A stretch of 64,000 nt of DNA from Candidatus Altimarinota bacterium (GTDB taxonomy: Bacteria; Patescibacteriota; Gracilibacteria; BD1-5; UBA2023), in NCBI GenBank assembly GCA_028685185.1, contig JAQUEK010000001.1, positions 190,338 to 254,337 on the forward strand, read 5' to 3'. The notes beneath the pieces were generated by a model that was not told the DNA's origin, did no database searches, and worked only from the letters and a program-made list of their open reading frames with translations. Both the position numbers and the translations under genes were made by a program. Each line of letters begins with the position of its first letter. The stretch's first letter is position 1. This document shows positions 11,392-20,369 of the stretch, piece after piece.

Positions 11392-12297
11392 ATGAAAGTA
11401 AATATCGAGAAACTTCTTATAGAAGTGCCTATAACAAAAATCCAGTGAATCCAAAAAAATGAAGTATATGCATTGCTGGAAAAATTTAATATCTGATGAA
11501 GCATTAAGATAAAAACAGTATATTGGATACTTAAAAAAGCCATTGAATCATGAGAATTGAATTCCAACAAAATCATATTAGAAGCTTCTAGCTGAAATAC
11601 TGCAATATCTCTTGCTTATCTTGCAAATCTTTTCGATATGAAAGTCCAGCTGATTGTTCCTGCTTCTACTGCTAGCTGCAAGAAAAAATTAATCAGATCA
11701 TACTGAGCTGAATTAATTGAAGTTGAATGAGTTACAGATGATTCCATAGAGTACAGAGATAAATTATATAAAGAAAATCCGGATAGATATTTTCTTGCTG
11801 ATCAATTTAACAATATTGCAAATCTTGAAGCTCATTATAACCTGACATGACCATATATTGAAAAAAAGATTTGAAAAATCGATTTCTTTGTTGCTTGATT
11901 ATGAACTGCGTGAACCTTATTATGAACATGAAAATATCTTAAGGAAAAATTTCCAGAAATTAGAATAATAGCAATAAATCCGCTTGATAAGGTCGAATGA
12001 ATAAAAAATTATAAAATCGTAAGGAATATCTGAGATTTCTATAAGAAATATAATTATCTTATTGATGAGATAATTGATGTAAGTTTTGAAAAAGACGCCG
12101 TTTCTTGAATAAATGACTATATAAAAGAAGGATATTTCAATTGAATATCATCATGAGCGATATTATCCTGAACAAAAAGATATTTAGAATGAAAAAAATG
12201 ATTAAAATGACTGATAATCGCTCCCGATTGATGAGATTATTATTTCTGAGAAATATTTAAATTTATAGAAAAGGATAATATATCTTGATGCAAATAA
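11392..12297 (+). CDS. Cysteine synthase-family PLP enzyme (CysK/CysM-like)
   Basis: A 301-residue fold-type II PLP enzyme. It shows the phosphate/substrate loop EASSGNTAISLAYLA, a GGSIKIK region where the Lys would bind PLP (family consensus SVKDR; here the Asp and Arg are altered), VAGLGTAGTLLGTGKYLKE (glycine-rich PLP-phosphate loop) and GISSGAILSG. Members make cysteine from O-acetylserine or O-phosphoserine plus sulfide, or act on cystathionine. The attenuator with Cys codons upstream argues for cysteine synthesis. No serine acetyltransferase gene is in the window. Confidence 0.85.
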
Positions 12298-12348
12298 GTA
12301 ATTTTATGCATAAAATCTTGAAAATAAAAAAGTTTGATTTTGTTATAT

Positions 12349-12430
12349 TTGGTGCCGGGAATGGGATTTGAACCCACACATCCTTACGGACACAGCCACC
12401 TCAAGGCTGGATATCTATCATTTCACCAAT
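12349..12430 (-). pseudogene. Degenerate tRNA-Leu(GAG) copy, possible attachment-site remnant
   Basis: Positions 12349-12409 are identical over 61 nt to 17040-17100, the 3' two-thirds of the intact tRNA-Leu(GAG) including the anticodon arm, variable arm, T arm and CCA. Beyond that the D-arm is only partly similar and the 5' acceptor strand cannot pair with the 3' strand. It therefore cannot fold as a tRNA. It lies in the same orientation as the intact gene, at the far end of a 4.6-kb gene group, as expected if an element integrated at the tRNA 3' end. Confidence 0.75.
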
Positions 12431-12472
12431 AATTAATTTTTGTTAGATCTGAATTTTTCATTCTTTATAAAA

Positions 12473-13108
12473 TTAACTTAAAAGTACAGTGACCACTTTC
12501 TTTAGGTCTTCATCGCGGATTACGATTCACAGTTCATGATAAGTTGATATTACCTGGATTATGTTGATGTCATGGAACGCAAGTTTTTTTGTGACAGAAT
12601 AGAATAGTCATTTTTGGTATATTTCCTCATCGCGAAGCTGAAGCGAACATAAGGAAAGACCTTTGATGGTAAGGATTCACAAGTGTGCAGGAATAATTTC
12701 CTCTATCTTTGATCAAAAAGTATAATCATAAAAAATATCGATTTCACGGCTTCATTCAATGATTGCCATGTATCTGTTTATTTCATTGTTCTTCAAATAA
12801 TTTAATTTTCAGATCATTTCCTGTGTGTTCGGATTTTTTATTATGCTCATCAGATTCAATCCTGATATCGTATTTATCTGATTATGCTCACAGCGAATAT
12901 TATAAGGAAAAAGATTTTTCGGATAGTCTAATCTGGAAAGCGTCATCTTTATGGCATGGGAAGATATGCTTTTCCCTGCTATTTTTTCCACATAAGGTCT
13001 TATATATTCAGAAAAACCCGTTAAATTCAAATATCAGTGCTGCAAAGCATCTTCAAGGAAAGGCTGTCAAACCACAATTTCTTGAATGATATCACTTATA
13101 CGTATCAT
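12473..13108 (-). CDS. ACT-domain-like putative regulatory protein
   Basis: A 211-residue protein. The N-terminal part (IRISDIIQEIV; FLEDALQHGYLNLTGFSEYI; AGKSISSHAIKMTLSRL) looks like a helical DNA-binding or partner-binding region. The C-terminal half contains two segments (about 140-165 and 172-208) with the beta-alpha-beta character of ACT domains, notably KLAFHDINIIQVISTYHE and LGIVIRDEDLKKVVTVL, as in aspartokinase. Related 'ACT domain' orphans occur in CPR genomes. An amino-acid-sensing regulator is plausible given the divergent gamma-glutamyl gene pair, but this is inference. Confidence 0.55.
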
Positions 13109-13232
13109 ATTTGTTCCATTTATAACAAAATAAAATATTTTTAGAACAAATTAGTCATTTTTTTGATTTTTTCAATTAGAAAAGTATAAAAAACGTGCGC
13201 AAAAAAATATTTTATCCTTAATTATAAATAAT

Positions 13233-14642
13233 ATGAGAGAAGTAATAGTTCCCGAGATAAATCATAAATGACAACTAATCAAAGAAAGGAGAATCTATGA
13301 CACAAGTCATTGGGTTTCCTGAAAAATCAATGCAACGATTGATTCAGACAGACAGCAAAACGGTTTTGAGTGAGAATGATTTGTTATAGATAATGAAGGT
13401 TCCGTAATGATATATTCTGAAGACAGGTTTATTCCTATTGATGAAGTGCAATGCATAGAAACCAATTCAGAGAATTGAAATTCAGAGCAAAATCTTAATT
13501 CAGATATTTCCCAAAATTCTGAAAATGGTCTTTTTTCAAACGGAAAAGCCCATATAAGCCAAGAATTATATCTTCCGTGCATAGAATTTTCTTTTGATAA
13601 AGGATATGGAAGCAAAGAATTATTTGAAAATATCATTAATACATATTCTGAAATCATGTGATATCTATGAAATAATTGACTTCTATACTTACCGAGCTGA
13701 AATATGCCAATTACAACAAAAAATTATCCGAATCTTGCGAATGAGTATTACAAATATCTTTTTGAGGCTAGGGATGGTTATGATATAGCATATTTCAGAT
13801 GAGCATGATTTCAGCTTCATAAAGAAATGGATAACTATGAATTAGCTGTATACACTTATAATAAAATCCGTCATTTATTGCCGATGTTCCTCACTCTTTC
13901 TGAAAATTCTCCATTATCAAATAATGAATATCATTGAAACCTTTCAGAACGCATAAGCACAAAATGCGATTGGAAAATGACATGAATACCAGAATCGATA
14001 AACAATGATTTTTTATCAGATCTTCAAAGATGGCTTAATTCAACCATTAAAACAGTCACTCCATATTATTTTGCAGTCAGATATCCTAGGGTTGACATCA
14101 ATACCATTGAAAATTGCGCAATGGACACTGTTTCTGATATTCCACTTATGTGTGCCTTAACGGACCTATATTACAGATTGACCGAAAAATTAAAAATGAC
14201 ATTTGTAGAGTGAGGAGCTTTGCCTAGAGAAATATTTTGAGATAACGACGAATCTTGAGTGGAAACTCATGTAATCAGGGAAAACTATCATCGTTCGATT
14301 CGTTATGGTACAGATGTGGAGTTTACGATATTATGAAACGGGAATATCTGATTCAAAGAATACATGTGAAATGTTTATCGCTTCATAGAAGACATACCCT
14401 CTATATTCCCAGAGAATATAAGCGATGAATTCTGATATTCAAAAACAGATGCTACCCAATCGATAATAAATGAGATCATCGATTGATGAAATCTTGCAGA
14501 AAAAACACTAAAAGACCTTTGAATTGCAAAAAAAATGCCGATTAATCCTATTAGTGTCAATGAGAGTGAAATCCGCAGATATTTATTGCACATGTCTGAA
14601 AATTTTAGAAATCAGATTAATTTAATCACTAACAATCATTAA
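13233..14642 (+). CDS. GCS2-type gamma-glutamyl ligase (carboxylate-amine ligase)
   Basis: A 469-residue protein with features of the GCS2/YbdK family: an acidic LPCIEFSFDKGYGSKELF region (substrate/metal site), a GAGFQLHKEM segment resembling the family's G.HVH motif, KIRHLLPMFLTLSENSP (family consensus lP.llaLSasSP) and AVRYPRVDINTIENCAMD (consensus vRp..rl.TiE.R..D). Such enzymes attach an amine to the gamma-carboxyl of glutamate in an ATP-dependent reaction. The first 100 or so residues look like an added domain. One nucleotide separates it from the C26 hydrolase, so synthesis and cleavage of a gamma-glutamyl bond are likely linked. Confidence 0.65.
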
Positions 14643-14643
14643 T

Positions 14644-15309
14644 ATGAAAAAAGTATGAATCATTGCCGCATATAAAAAGGAATCCATAGATAAGATAAAC
14701 CGTGTCGCATTCGAATATGTTGAAGCGGTGGAAAATTCCTGATGAATACCATATATCATTCCATGCAATGTAAAAAATATCGAATCGTACATAATGGAGA
14801 TGGATGCATTCATATTCCCATGATGAACAGATATCGACCCGTCCTTATACTGAGAAGACCTAGATGGTTCTATCGATACATCAAAAGAAAATGATAGATT
14901 TCTTTTGCACTTCATGGAAATCATCATTGAATCCTGAAAACCTATTCTTGGCATATGCAAAGGCATGCAGCTTATAAATATCTTATTTTGATGAAAGCTT
15001 ATCCAGAATCTTAAAAATACAGATTTCCATAATCAATATGAACGTCAGTATGAATTTGTTGATGAAGTTATAATTACTGAAAAAAGCTTTCTTCACAAAA
15101 TATTCTCAGAAAATGAGATTCAGACAAATTCCCTTCATCATCAAGCAATCTCTGTGCTTGGAAAAGACCTGGATATTGTTGCGATAAGCGAACATGATGA
15201 CACCATTGAATGAATAGAACACAAAAGTCTACCGATATATGGTATACAATGGCATCCGGAATGCCTTAAAAGCCAAAATAAACTATTTGAATGGTTCATG
15301 AAGATTTAA
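14644..15309 (+). CDS. Class-I glutamine amidotransferase-like hydrolase (peptidase C26, PuuD-like)
   Basis: A 221-residue enzyme. FPGGTDIDPSLYGE, GICKGMQLINILFGG (nucleophilic Cys in GxCxG), SLHHQAISVLGK and YGIQWHPE (His-Glu of the triad) are all present, matching gamma-glutamyl-GABA hydrolase/peptidase C26. It hydrolyses gamma-glutamyl amide bonds. It follows the GCS2-type ligase by one base and shares its terminator. The catalytic residues are intact. Confidence 0.9.
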
Positions 15310-15353
15310 AAAAGTACGTAACTACCAAAACACTGTGGTTACGTACTTTTTTA
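15308..15353 (+). terminator. Strong terminator after ligase/hydrolase pair
   Basis: AAAAAAGTACGTAAC (15308-15322) pairs with GTTACGTACTTTTTT (15338-15352), 15 bp ending in a T run. It overlaps the stop codon of the hydrolase. Confidence 0.9.
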
Positions 15354-15415
15354 AATCTATCTTATTAAAGATAATCCTAATAATGATTTTATTCGTTAAT
15401 ATATTTTGGTAGAAT

Positions 15416-15435
15416 ATAATAGACCGTCAACTTTT
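15416..15435. repeat. Direct repeat copy 1 (20 bp)
   Basis: ataatagaccgtcaactttt, identical to 15992-16011. Similarity also extends leftward (TTGGT..GA/GC..). It lies just downstream of the stop of the minus-strand gene 15451-15921. Confidence 0.85.
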
Positions 15436-15450
15436 TGATCTGTGATATAT

Positions 15451-15921
15451 TTATTGCTTTTTGTGCTGATTAGGAATTGGATCCCCAAGAATATTATTAA
15501 CTTTTAACACATGTTTTTCTATTCCATTAGGTCCTTGCTCGATAATAGAAGTCATTTTTTTATTGGTTTTAGATCATAACATTTTAGAAACATTAGATTC
15601 TGGTATATTGCTCTTTTCTAGTTCGTCTTTTCTTTTTTGTATTGCAATATTTAAATCTACAATTATTTTTACAAATTCAGTTCATATATTTTTATATGAA
15701 TCAAGCAATCAATTTAGATTTAATTCAATTATTTCTAATATTTTTCAATCTGCAGTAAGAATTTTTGATTTAATACTGTCAGATATTTGGTCTAACGTAT
15801 GAGTTTTCTTATCTAATTCAGGCAAGAAAAATTTATTTTCTAATTCTTCTACAAGATTTTTTATACTGTTAACTATTTCATTTGCTTCCAATAATCCTTT
15901 ATTGATATCATTAGTTTCCAT
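15451..15921 (-). CDS. Uncharacterised helical protein
   Basis: A 156-residue, strongly helical, charged protein with no signal peptide or TM segment (NSIKNLVEELENKFFLPELD; ILEIIELNLNGLLDSYKNIG; IAIQKRKDELEKSN). I do not recognise it. It is bracketed by two copies of a 20-bp direct repeat, each located just 3' of a minus-strand gene. Together with its orphan status and position within the tRNA-Leu bounded region, this suggests an accessory gene. Confidence 0.65.
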
Positions 15922-15991
15922 AAGTTTTTTTAAAAAATAAAATACTTTTTTAGTATAATAAAAATATTAAATTTGTCAAAATTGGTGGAGC

Positions 15992-16011
15992 ATAATAGAC
16001 CGTCAACTTTT
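15992..16011. repeat. Direct repeat copy 2 (20 bp)
   Basis: Identical to 15416-15435, again a few nt downstream of a minus-strand stop codon (gene 16026-16874). The two copies are spaced 576 nt apart. Confidence 0.85.
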
Positions 16012-16025
16012 ATTACCTATTTTAG

Positions 16026-16874
16026 TTAAACTGCTTTTGGATCTTGTTTTTTAATCCAAGCCAATGAGGTTTGTGGATTAGGAGGATTTTTATTTATATT
16101 TATCAAACATTCTTTGACTTTATTTGCTGAATAATCAAAGGTGTAATTTTCCTTTAAGAGTTTAAGATTTAATTTCAAAGTATTGAAACATAAATAATCC
16201 ATTTCCGAATCAATTTTTTTAATAATGGTATCAAATATAGCTAGATCTGGCTGTTTAGAATTTTTTACCTGCATATTAAAATTTCAATATGAAATATATT
16301 TTCAATAACCAGCCATGGCAGCAAGTCACCTATGATACATTGATATTGGTCATAATTTAATTCATTCACTTCATATTTGCAACCATGAATCATCGGATAA
16401 ATTTATTCAGAAACGCAGCAATTGAGGAGGAAAGCCTCATATTGTAACTATAGCTCCATTTTTATAGAAAATTAAACTGCAATTAACTTTTTGTCATCTT
16501 TCTCAAAAGTACTCAAATCTAAAACTCCCTCCTATAGATATCCTTTGATCTTTTGGTATAAAAGAGTCTAAAATCTTCTGTATTCTTTTTTGATTACTTA
16601 AAGTTTCATTTCAATTAAGAAATTCTTCGGCCTTGTTTGCAATTAATTTATTTTCTTGGATTTTAATTTCAGTTTTTCTTTTCTCTTTTAATTTTTTAAA
16701 AGTACTCTCTAAAAGTTTTATTTTATATGATTCTGAAGCTGAGGATATCATTTCTTCTACCTCCTTTTTATTTTTAATACCATAAACAGTAGGCAAAATA
16801 TCCATCAAATATTTTGCCATGTCTCATAAGTGCTTATTAAATGTATTATTGTCAAAAACTTTTAATTTTTCCAT
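16026..16874 (-). CDS. Uncharacterised protein, 282 aa
   Basis: Continuous only with TGA = Gly; the standard code splits it into two short pieces. The N-terminal third is helical and Lys/Glu-rich (NKKEVEEMISSASESYKIKL; TFKKLKEKRKTEIKIQENKL). A central domain contains Gly-rich beta segments (ISIGGSFRFEYFGE; GAIVTIGGFPPQLLRFGINL). The C-terminus is helical, ending WIKKQDPKAV. There is no signal peptide. I do not recognise the fold or function. It is likely accessory cargo of the tRNA-Leu-flanked region. Confidence 0.65.
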
Positions 16875-16948
16875 AGTATAATATATATGATTTATTTATT
16901 ATAAAGTTTATCGTAAACTATGAATTTAATCAAGATTTGAGATATTTT

Positions 16949-16982
16949 AAAAAAATACTAATTGAAATAAATTAGTATTTTT
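16949..16982 (-). terminator. Terminator of the tRNA-Arg/tRNA-Leu transcript
   Basis: AAAAATACTAATT (16951-16963) pairs with AATTAGTATTTTT (16970-16982). On the minus strand the stem is followed by a T run, about 60 nt after the tRNA-Leu 3' end. Confidence 0.75.
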
Positions 16983-17040
16983 CCCTTTATAAAGCCTTTA
17001 ATTACCTAACAGGTAAAAAATAGTTCAATTTGTATCAACT

Positions 17041-17126
17041 TGGTGCCGGGAATGGGATTTGAACCCACACATCCTTACGGACACAGCCACCTCAAGGCTG
17101 CATGTCTACCATTTCATCACCCCGGC
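17041..17126 (-). tRNA. tRNA-Leu (anticodon GAG)
   Basis: Full cloverleaf: acceptor GCCGGGG/CCCCGGC-type pairing, the long variable arm typical of Leu, anticodon loop TTGAGGT (GAG) in the stem CAGCC/GGCTG, T loop TTCAAAT and an encoded CCA. Its 3' 61 nt recur exactly at 12349-12409. Confidence 0.95.
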
Positions 17127-17129
17127 ATA

Positions 17130-17206
17130 TGGTACGCCCTGCTGGACTCGAACCAGCAACCAACGGCTTCGAAGACCGCTACTCTAATCCATTGAGCTAA
17201 GGGCGC
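17130..17206 (-). tRNA. tRNA-Arg (anticodon UCG)
   Basis: A 77-nt cloverleaf with acceptor GCGCCCT/AGGGCGT (G-T first pair), anticodon loop CTTCGAA (TCG), T arm GCTGG TTCGAGT CCAGC and an encoded CCA. It lies 3 nt upstream of tRNA-Leu(GAG) and is co-transcribed with it. Confidence 0.92.
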
Positions 17207-17229
17207 ATATAAAATGCAATCCAATTTTC

Positions 17230-17250
17230 CCTTCCCTTATAAAGGGAAGG
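17230..17250. repeat. Hairpin between secF and the tRNA pair
   Basis: CCTTCCCTT (17230-17238) and AAGGGAAGG (17242-17250) form a perfect 9-bp stem with a 3-nt loop. There is no T run on the minus strand, so it is more likely a processing signal or weak secF terminator than a clear intrinsic terminator. Confidence 0.5.
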
Positions 17251-17288
17251 TGCCTGCTAGGGCAGATGGGTTAAAACCTAGAAAAGAT

Positions 17289-18254
17289 TTATTTCTTACC
17301 GCTTATATCATACAGAAGAGGAGCAGCGATAGCTATTGATGAATAGGTACCGAAAATCGTACCATACATCATAGCAAGTATGAATCATTTGATAGTTATA
17401 GGTCAGAAGAAGAACATCGCAACAAGAGTCAAAAACACTGTGAATGATGTGAATAGGGATCTTGCCAATGTTTCATTGATAGCATTATTCACAAGGGATC
17501 CGAAATCAAGCTTCTTGTTAAGTTTATTCTTAAGGTTAGATCTTATCCTATCCATTATGACTATCGTATCACTGACAGAATAACCCAGAACAGTAAGCAT
17601 TGCTGTTATGAAAAACGTATCTACCTTGAATTCCGGAAAGAAAAAAGAAGTTATCAGATAGAATCCTAGTGCGACCAAGACATCATGGAACAAAGTTATT
17701 ATTGTAACTCCAGCGAAAGGAAAGCTTGAAAATCATTCGATTGATCATCTGAATGCCCATGCAAGGTATATAGATATGAATACTATCGTAAGAAACAATG
17801 TTATGTATGCAGTTTGCTTTATATATGCTCCGAAAGATTCTCAGATATTCACGTATCTTGTAAGTGATATTGAAGATTCCATTGAAGTAAGCTTCTTGGA
17901 TAATTCATCCTTGAACGAAATCTTAAGCTCTTCCAATTTCTTAATGTCAAGATTATCGATCTGATTCAATCCTGCTTCGATCACGAATTTATTCTCTCAT
18001 GAAACTTTATATGCAGTAACAGTGTTTATAAGTTCCTTTCATTCGAATTTTATATTGCTTTTGGTATCATTAAGTATCTTTGATACTTCATTCATATCAA
18101 CTTTATCGCTGTAATTATATTCAGCTTGAACTCATCATGTCATATCTATTCAAAGATTCAAAGGAAGTGTGAATAAAGCTATGATAGCTATCAAAGTCGT
18201 TGTTATTGAAACAGAATAAAACTTTTTTCTATTCTTTATGAAATTAAAAATCAT
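17289..18254 (-). CDS. secF: Protein translocase subunit SecF
   Basis: A 321-residue membrane protein with six TM segments. After the first TM comes LNLGIDMTGGVQAEY (the SecF/SecD D1 motif GIDFtGG). A periplasmic domain of about 130 residues follows, and then five TM helices with LFHDVLVALGFY and VLGYSVSDTIVIMDRIR (conserved SecF motif GYSinDTIVifDRiRE). SecDF uses the proton gradient to complete protein export. No secD gene is adjacent: the neighbours are tRNA genes and a divergent PrgI gene, so secD must be elsewhere. Confidence 0.93.
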
Positions 18255-18391
18255 TTTTCAAGAAGTTATATATATAAATAATCGCTCTATTTATAAGATG
18301 AAATGAAAAAAAGTCAAAACAAATGTTATAATTATCTTGCGATTTTTCAATAAATAAGGTATAATTCAGAAAGTTAAATTAATTACAAAAC

Positions 18392-18805
18392 ATGCAATAT
18401 AAGATTCCTGTCCAAATAGAAAACGAAGATAAGATTTTTCTTAACCTTAGCGTAAGACAGCTGACGATAATGATGGTTTGATGATGATTGGGTTATTCAC
18501 TTTTCTGATCATTGAAACAGAGCGTCTGAGATACTGTCGCACTTTTCCCTTCTGTTGGAATAATTCTTGTATTCGTAGTTGTTGCATTATTCAAAAACAG
18601 TGAAATGACATTTCTTCCGTTCATACTTAATCTAATAAGACTGAATCTAAACGCAGGGCAGAGATTATGGTCAAAATGAGTGGATAGCTTTTCAAAGATA
18701 GAGGTATGATATATAAACATGCAGATCAGTGTAGGGACAAAAGTAGAGAACAAGCAGGATCATAAGATCTACCAGGAAATAGAAGACAAATTAAATAAAA
18801 TCTAA
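18392..18805 (+). CDS. PrgI-family type IV secretion-associated membrane protein
   Basis: A 137-residue protein with the layout of PrgI/VirB3-like proteins: a short N-terminal basic/acidic stretch (YKIPVQIENEDKIFLNLSVR) preceding two adjacent TM hairpins (about 30-75) and a soluble tail. The opening V-Q-I-E-x-E-D-K-I followed by LT.RQ is typical. It is followed 14 nt later by a TraC/VirB4-like protein, the usual partner in CPR and Gram-positive conjugative T4SS-like loci. Confidence 0.75.
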
Positions 18806-18819
18806 ATCTTAAAATAAAC

Positions 18820-19545
18820 ATGGACGAAAAAACCAAAAAATCAGTCAAATCAGCAAAGAAGCATATATGAGATAATACCACCCAAAGATATCTCCCTTTT
18901 TCTGAGGTCAGAGATAATCTTATGGTTATGAAAGACTGATCTTCGAGAATGGTATTGAAGGTAAATGCACTGAATTTCAATCTTAAAAGCGAAGAGGAGC
19001 AGGATTCTATAATCTATGCTTACCAAAGATTCCTGAATTCCCTGAATTTCCCTATTCAGATAATCGTAAGGTCCCTTAAGGTCGATATCGATTGATATAT
19101 AAACAAGCTGAAGAATCTTGCTGTAAAGCAATCTAATCCGCTTTTGCAGGAACAGACCTATAGATATATAGATTTTCTTGTTAATCTTGTTGATATGGCG
19201 CAGATAATGAAAAAGGATTTCTATATAGTTGTCCCTTATGATAGCGATGAGAACAGGAGTGTTCAGGATCCATGAGTGTTCTGAATTTTCAGGAGTTTTT
19301 GGGCGTCTATAACACAAGAAGAGACTATTTTCTCAATAAGGGAAAAGAAAAGGAAAGTCGACAATCTGAAAAAATGAAATCATGAAAGGCTGAATCAGAT
19401 CAAAACCAGTCTTGAAAATATATGATTGAAGGCGACTGAAGTGAAAAAAGATGATCTTATAAAGTTCCTGATAAATTATTACAATCCTAAGATAAGCTCC
19501 GAAACTAAGATCAAAGAGGATATTGATAACTTTAACTTCTCTTAA
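18820..19545 (+). CDS. TraC/VirB4 N-terminal-domain-like protein
   Basis: A 241-residue protein without the ATPase domain. It contains YLPFSEVRDNLMVMKDGSSR and VLKVNALNFNLKSEEEQDSI, characteristic of the N-terminal region of TraC/VirB4-type proteins, then IQIIVRSLKVDIDGYINKL. It ends at a short coiled coil. Stand-alone versions next to PrgI are frequent in CPR genomes. A large ATPase of the same general system is encoded at 42852-45779. The stop codon is immediately followed by the GTG start of yraN. Confidence 0.8.
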
Positions 19546-19902
19546 GTGGAATCAAAGACAAAATCTTGAGATAATTGAGAGATAATCGCTATAAGATATC
19601 TTCTCAAGAACTGATATAGGATATGTGCGACCAACTATAAGATAAAGGGCTGAGAGATCGATGTGATATCAGAATTATGATGAAACACTATATTCATAGA
19701 AGTGAAGTACAGAAAAAATGACTCTCATTGATCCCCTGAAGAAGCGCTCACAAAAACCAAAAAAAAGAACATATTAAGGACGATAAGGTATTATATGATG
19801 AAAAATGGCATAAGAGAAGAGAATGTCAGATTTCACTTCATTTGAATCACAGAAATCGACTGAACGATAAAGATAAATCATCTAAAGGATGTAGAATTAT
19901 AA
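19546..19902 (+). CDS. YraN/UPF0102 family putative endonuclease
   Basis: A 118-residue protein with the restriction-endonuclease-like core: GEIIAIRYLLKNGYRI, then NYKIKGGEIDVISE (E-x-D) and IFIEVKYRK (E-V-K), the PD-(D/E)xK-type pattern of YraN. It begins with GTG directly after the previous stop (zero spacing), so translation is coupled to the TraC-like gene. The cellular role of YraN is poorly defined; a link to DNA uptake or recombination is a guess from context. Confidence 0.88.
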
Positions 19903-19905
19903 AAA

Positions 19906-19949
19906 TTAAAAAAGTAGGTATGCGATTAATCGCGTACCTACTTTTTTTT
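19906..19949 (+). terminator. Terminator of the prgI-traC-yraN operon
   Basis: AAAGTAGGTA (19911-19920) pairs with TACCTACTTT, with an inner palindrome GCGATTAATCGC and a T8 tail. The A-rich left flank makes it bidirectional. Confidence 0.88.
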
Positions 19950-19964
19950 ATGAAAATATAAATA

Positions 19965-20351
19965 TTATAACCCTAAACTGTTTTTCAGATCATCGATCTT
20001 AGCCTGATCCTGACCTTCAGAATCTTTTTTCAATCATTCTTGCACATATATGTCCTTCAATTGATTCCATCATTCCTTTTGCTTCATCACTAATTCTTTT
20101 ATAGCTTCACCTTCAGTTGATAGAAGCTTTTTGAATTCTTCCCTTTCATCAACGAATACCTTTATAAGCTCATCTATCTGAAATTGGCTTAAATTAGGGA
20201 TTGAATCGATCACTCTCTTTTTTTCGAATACATTCAAAGACAATGAATGCTCCAAAAGATCAAGGAATGCAACTTCCTCAAAGCTAGTCAAAGGATGAAT
20301 CATCATTCGGTCTAAAAATATCTGGTTTTGATTTTCTTCTGCTTGTGACAT
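19965..20351 (-). CDS. Uncharacterised acidic helical protein
   Basis: A 128-residue, highly charged helical protein (SFEEVAFLDLLEHSLSLNVF; QFQIDELIKVFVDEREEFKK; EAIKELVMKQKEGWNQLKDI). No signal peptide or TM. It lies 18 nt downstream of yebC on the same strand, so probably co-transcribed. The middle region resembles small CPR proteins of unknown function that track with yebC or glycosyltransferases, but I cannot name a family. Confidence 0.65.
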
Positions 20352-20369
20352 AATGTATATATTATTTAA

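Noticed and set aside
12349-12430. A third functional tRNA-Leu
   Set aside because: The 5' acceptor strand does not pair with the 3' strand and the D-arm is decayed; treated as a pseudogene/att remnant.
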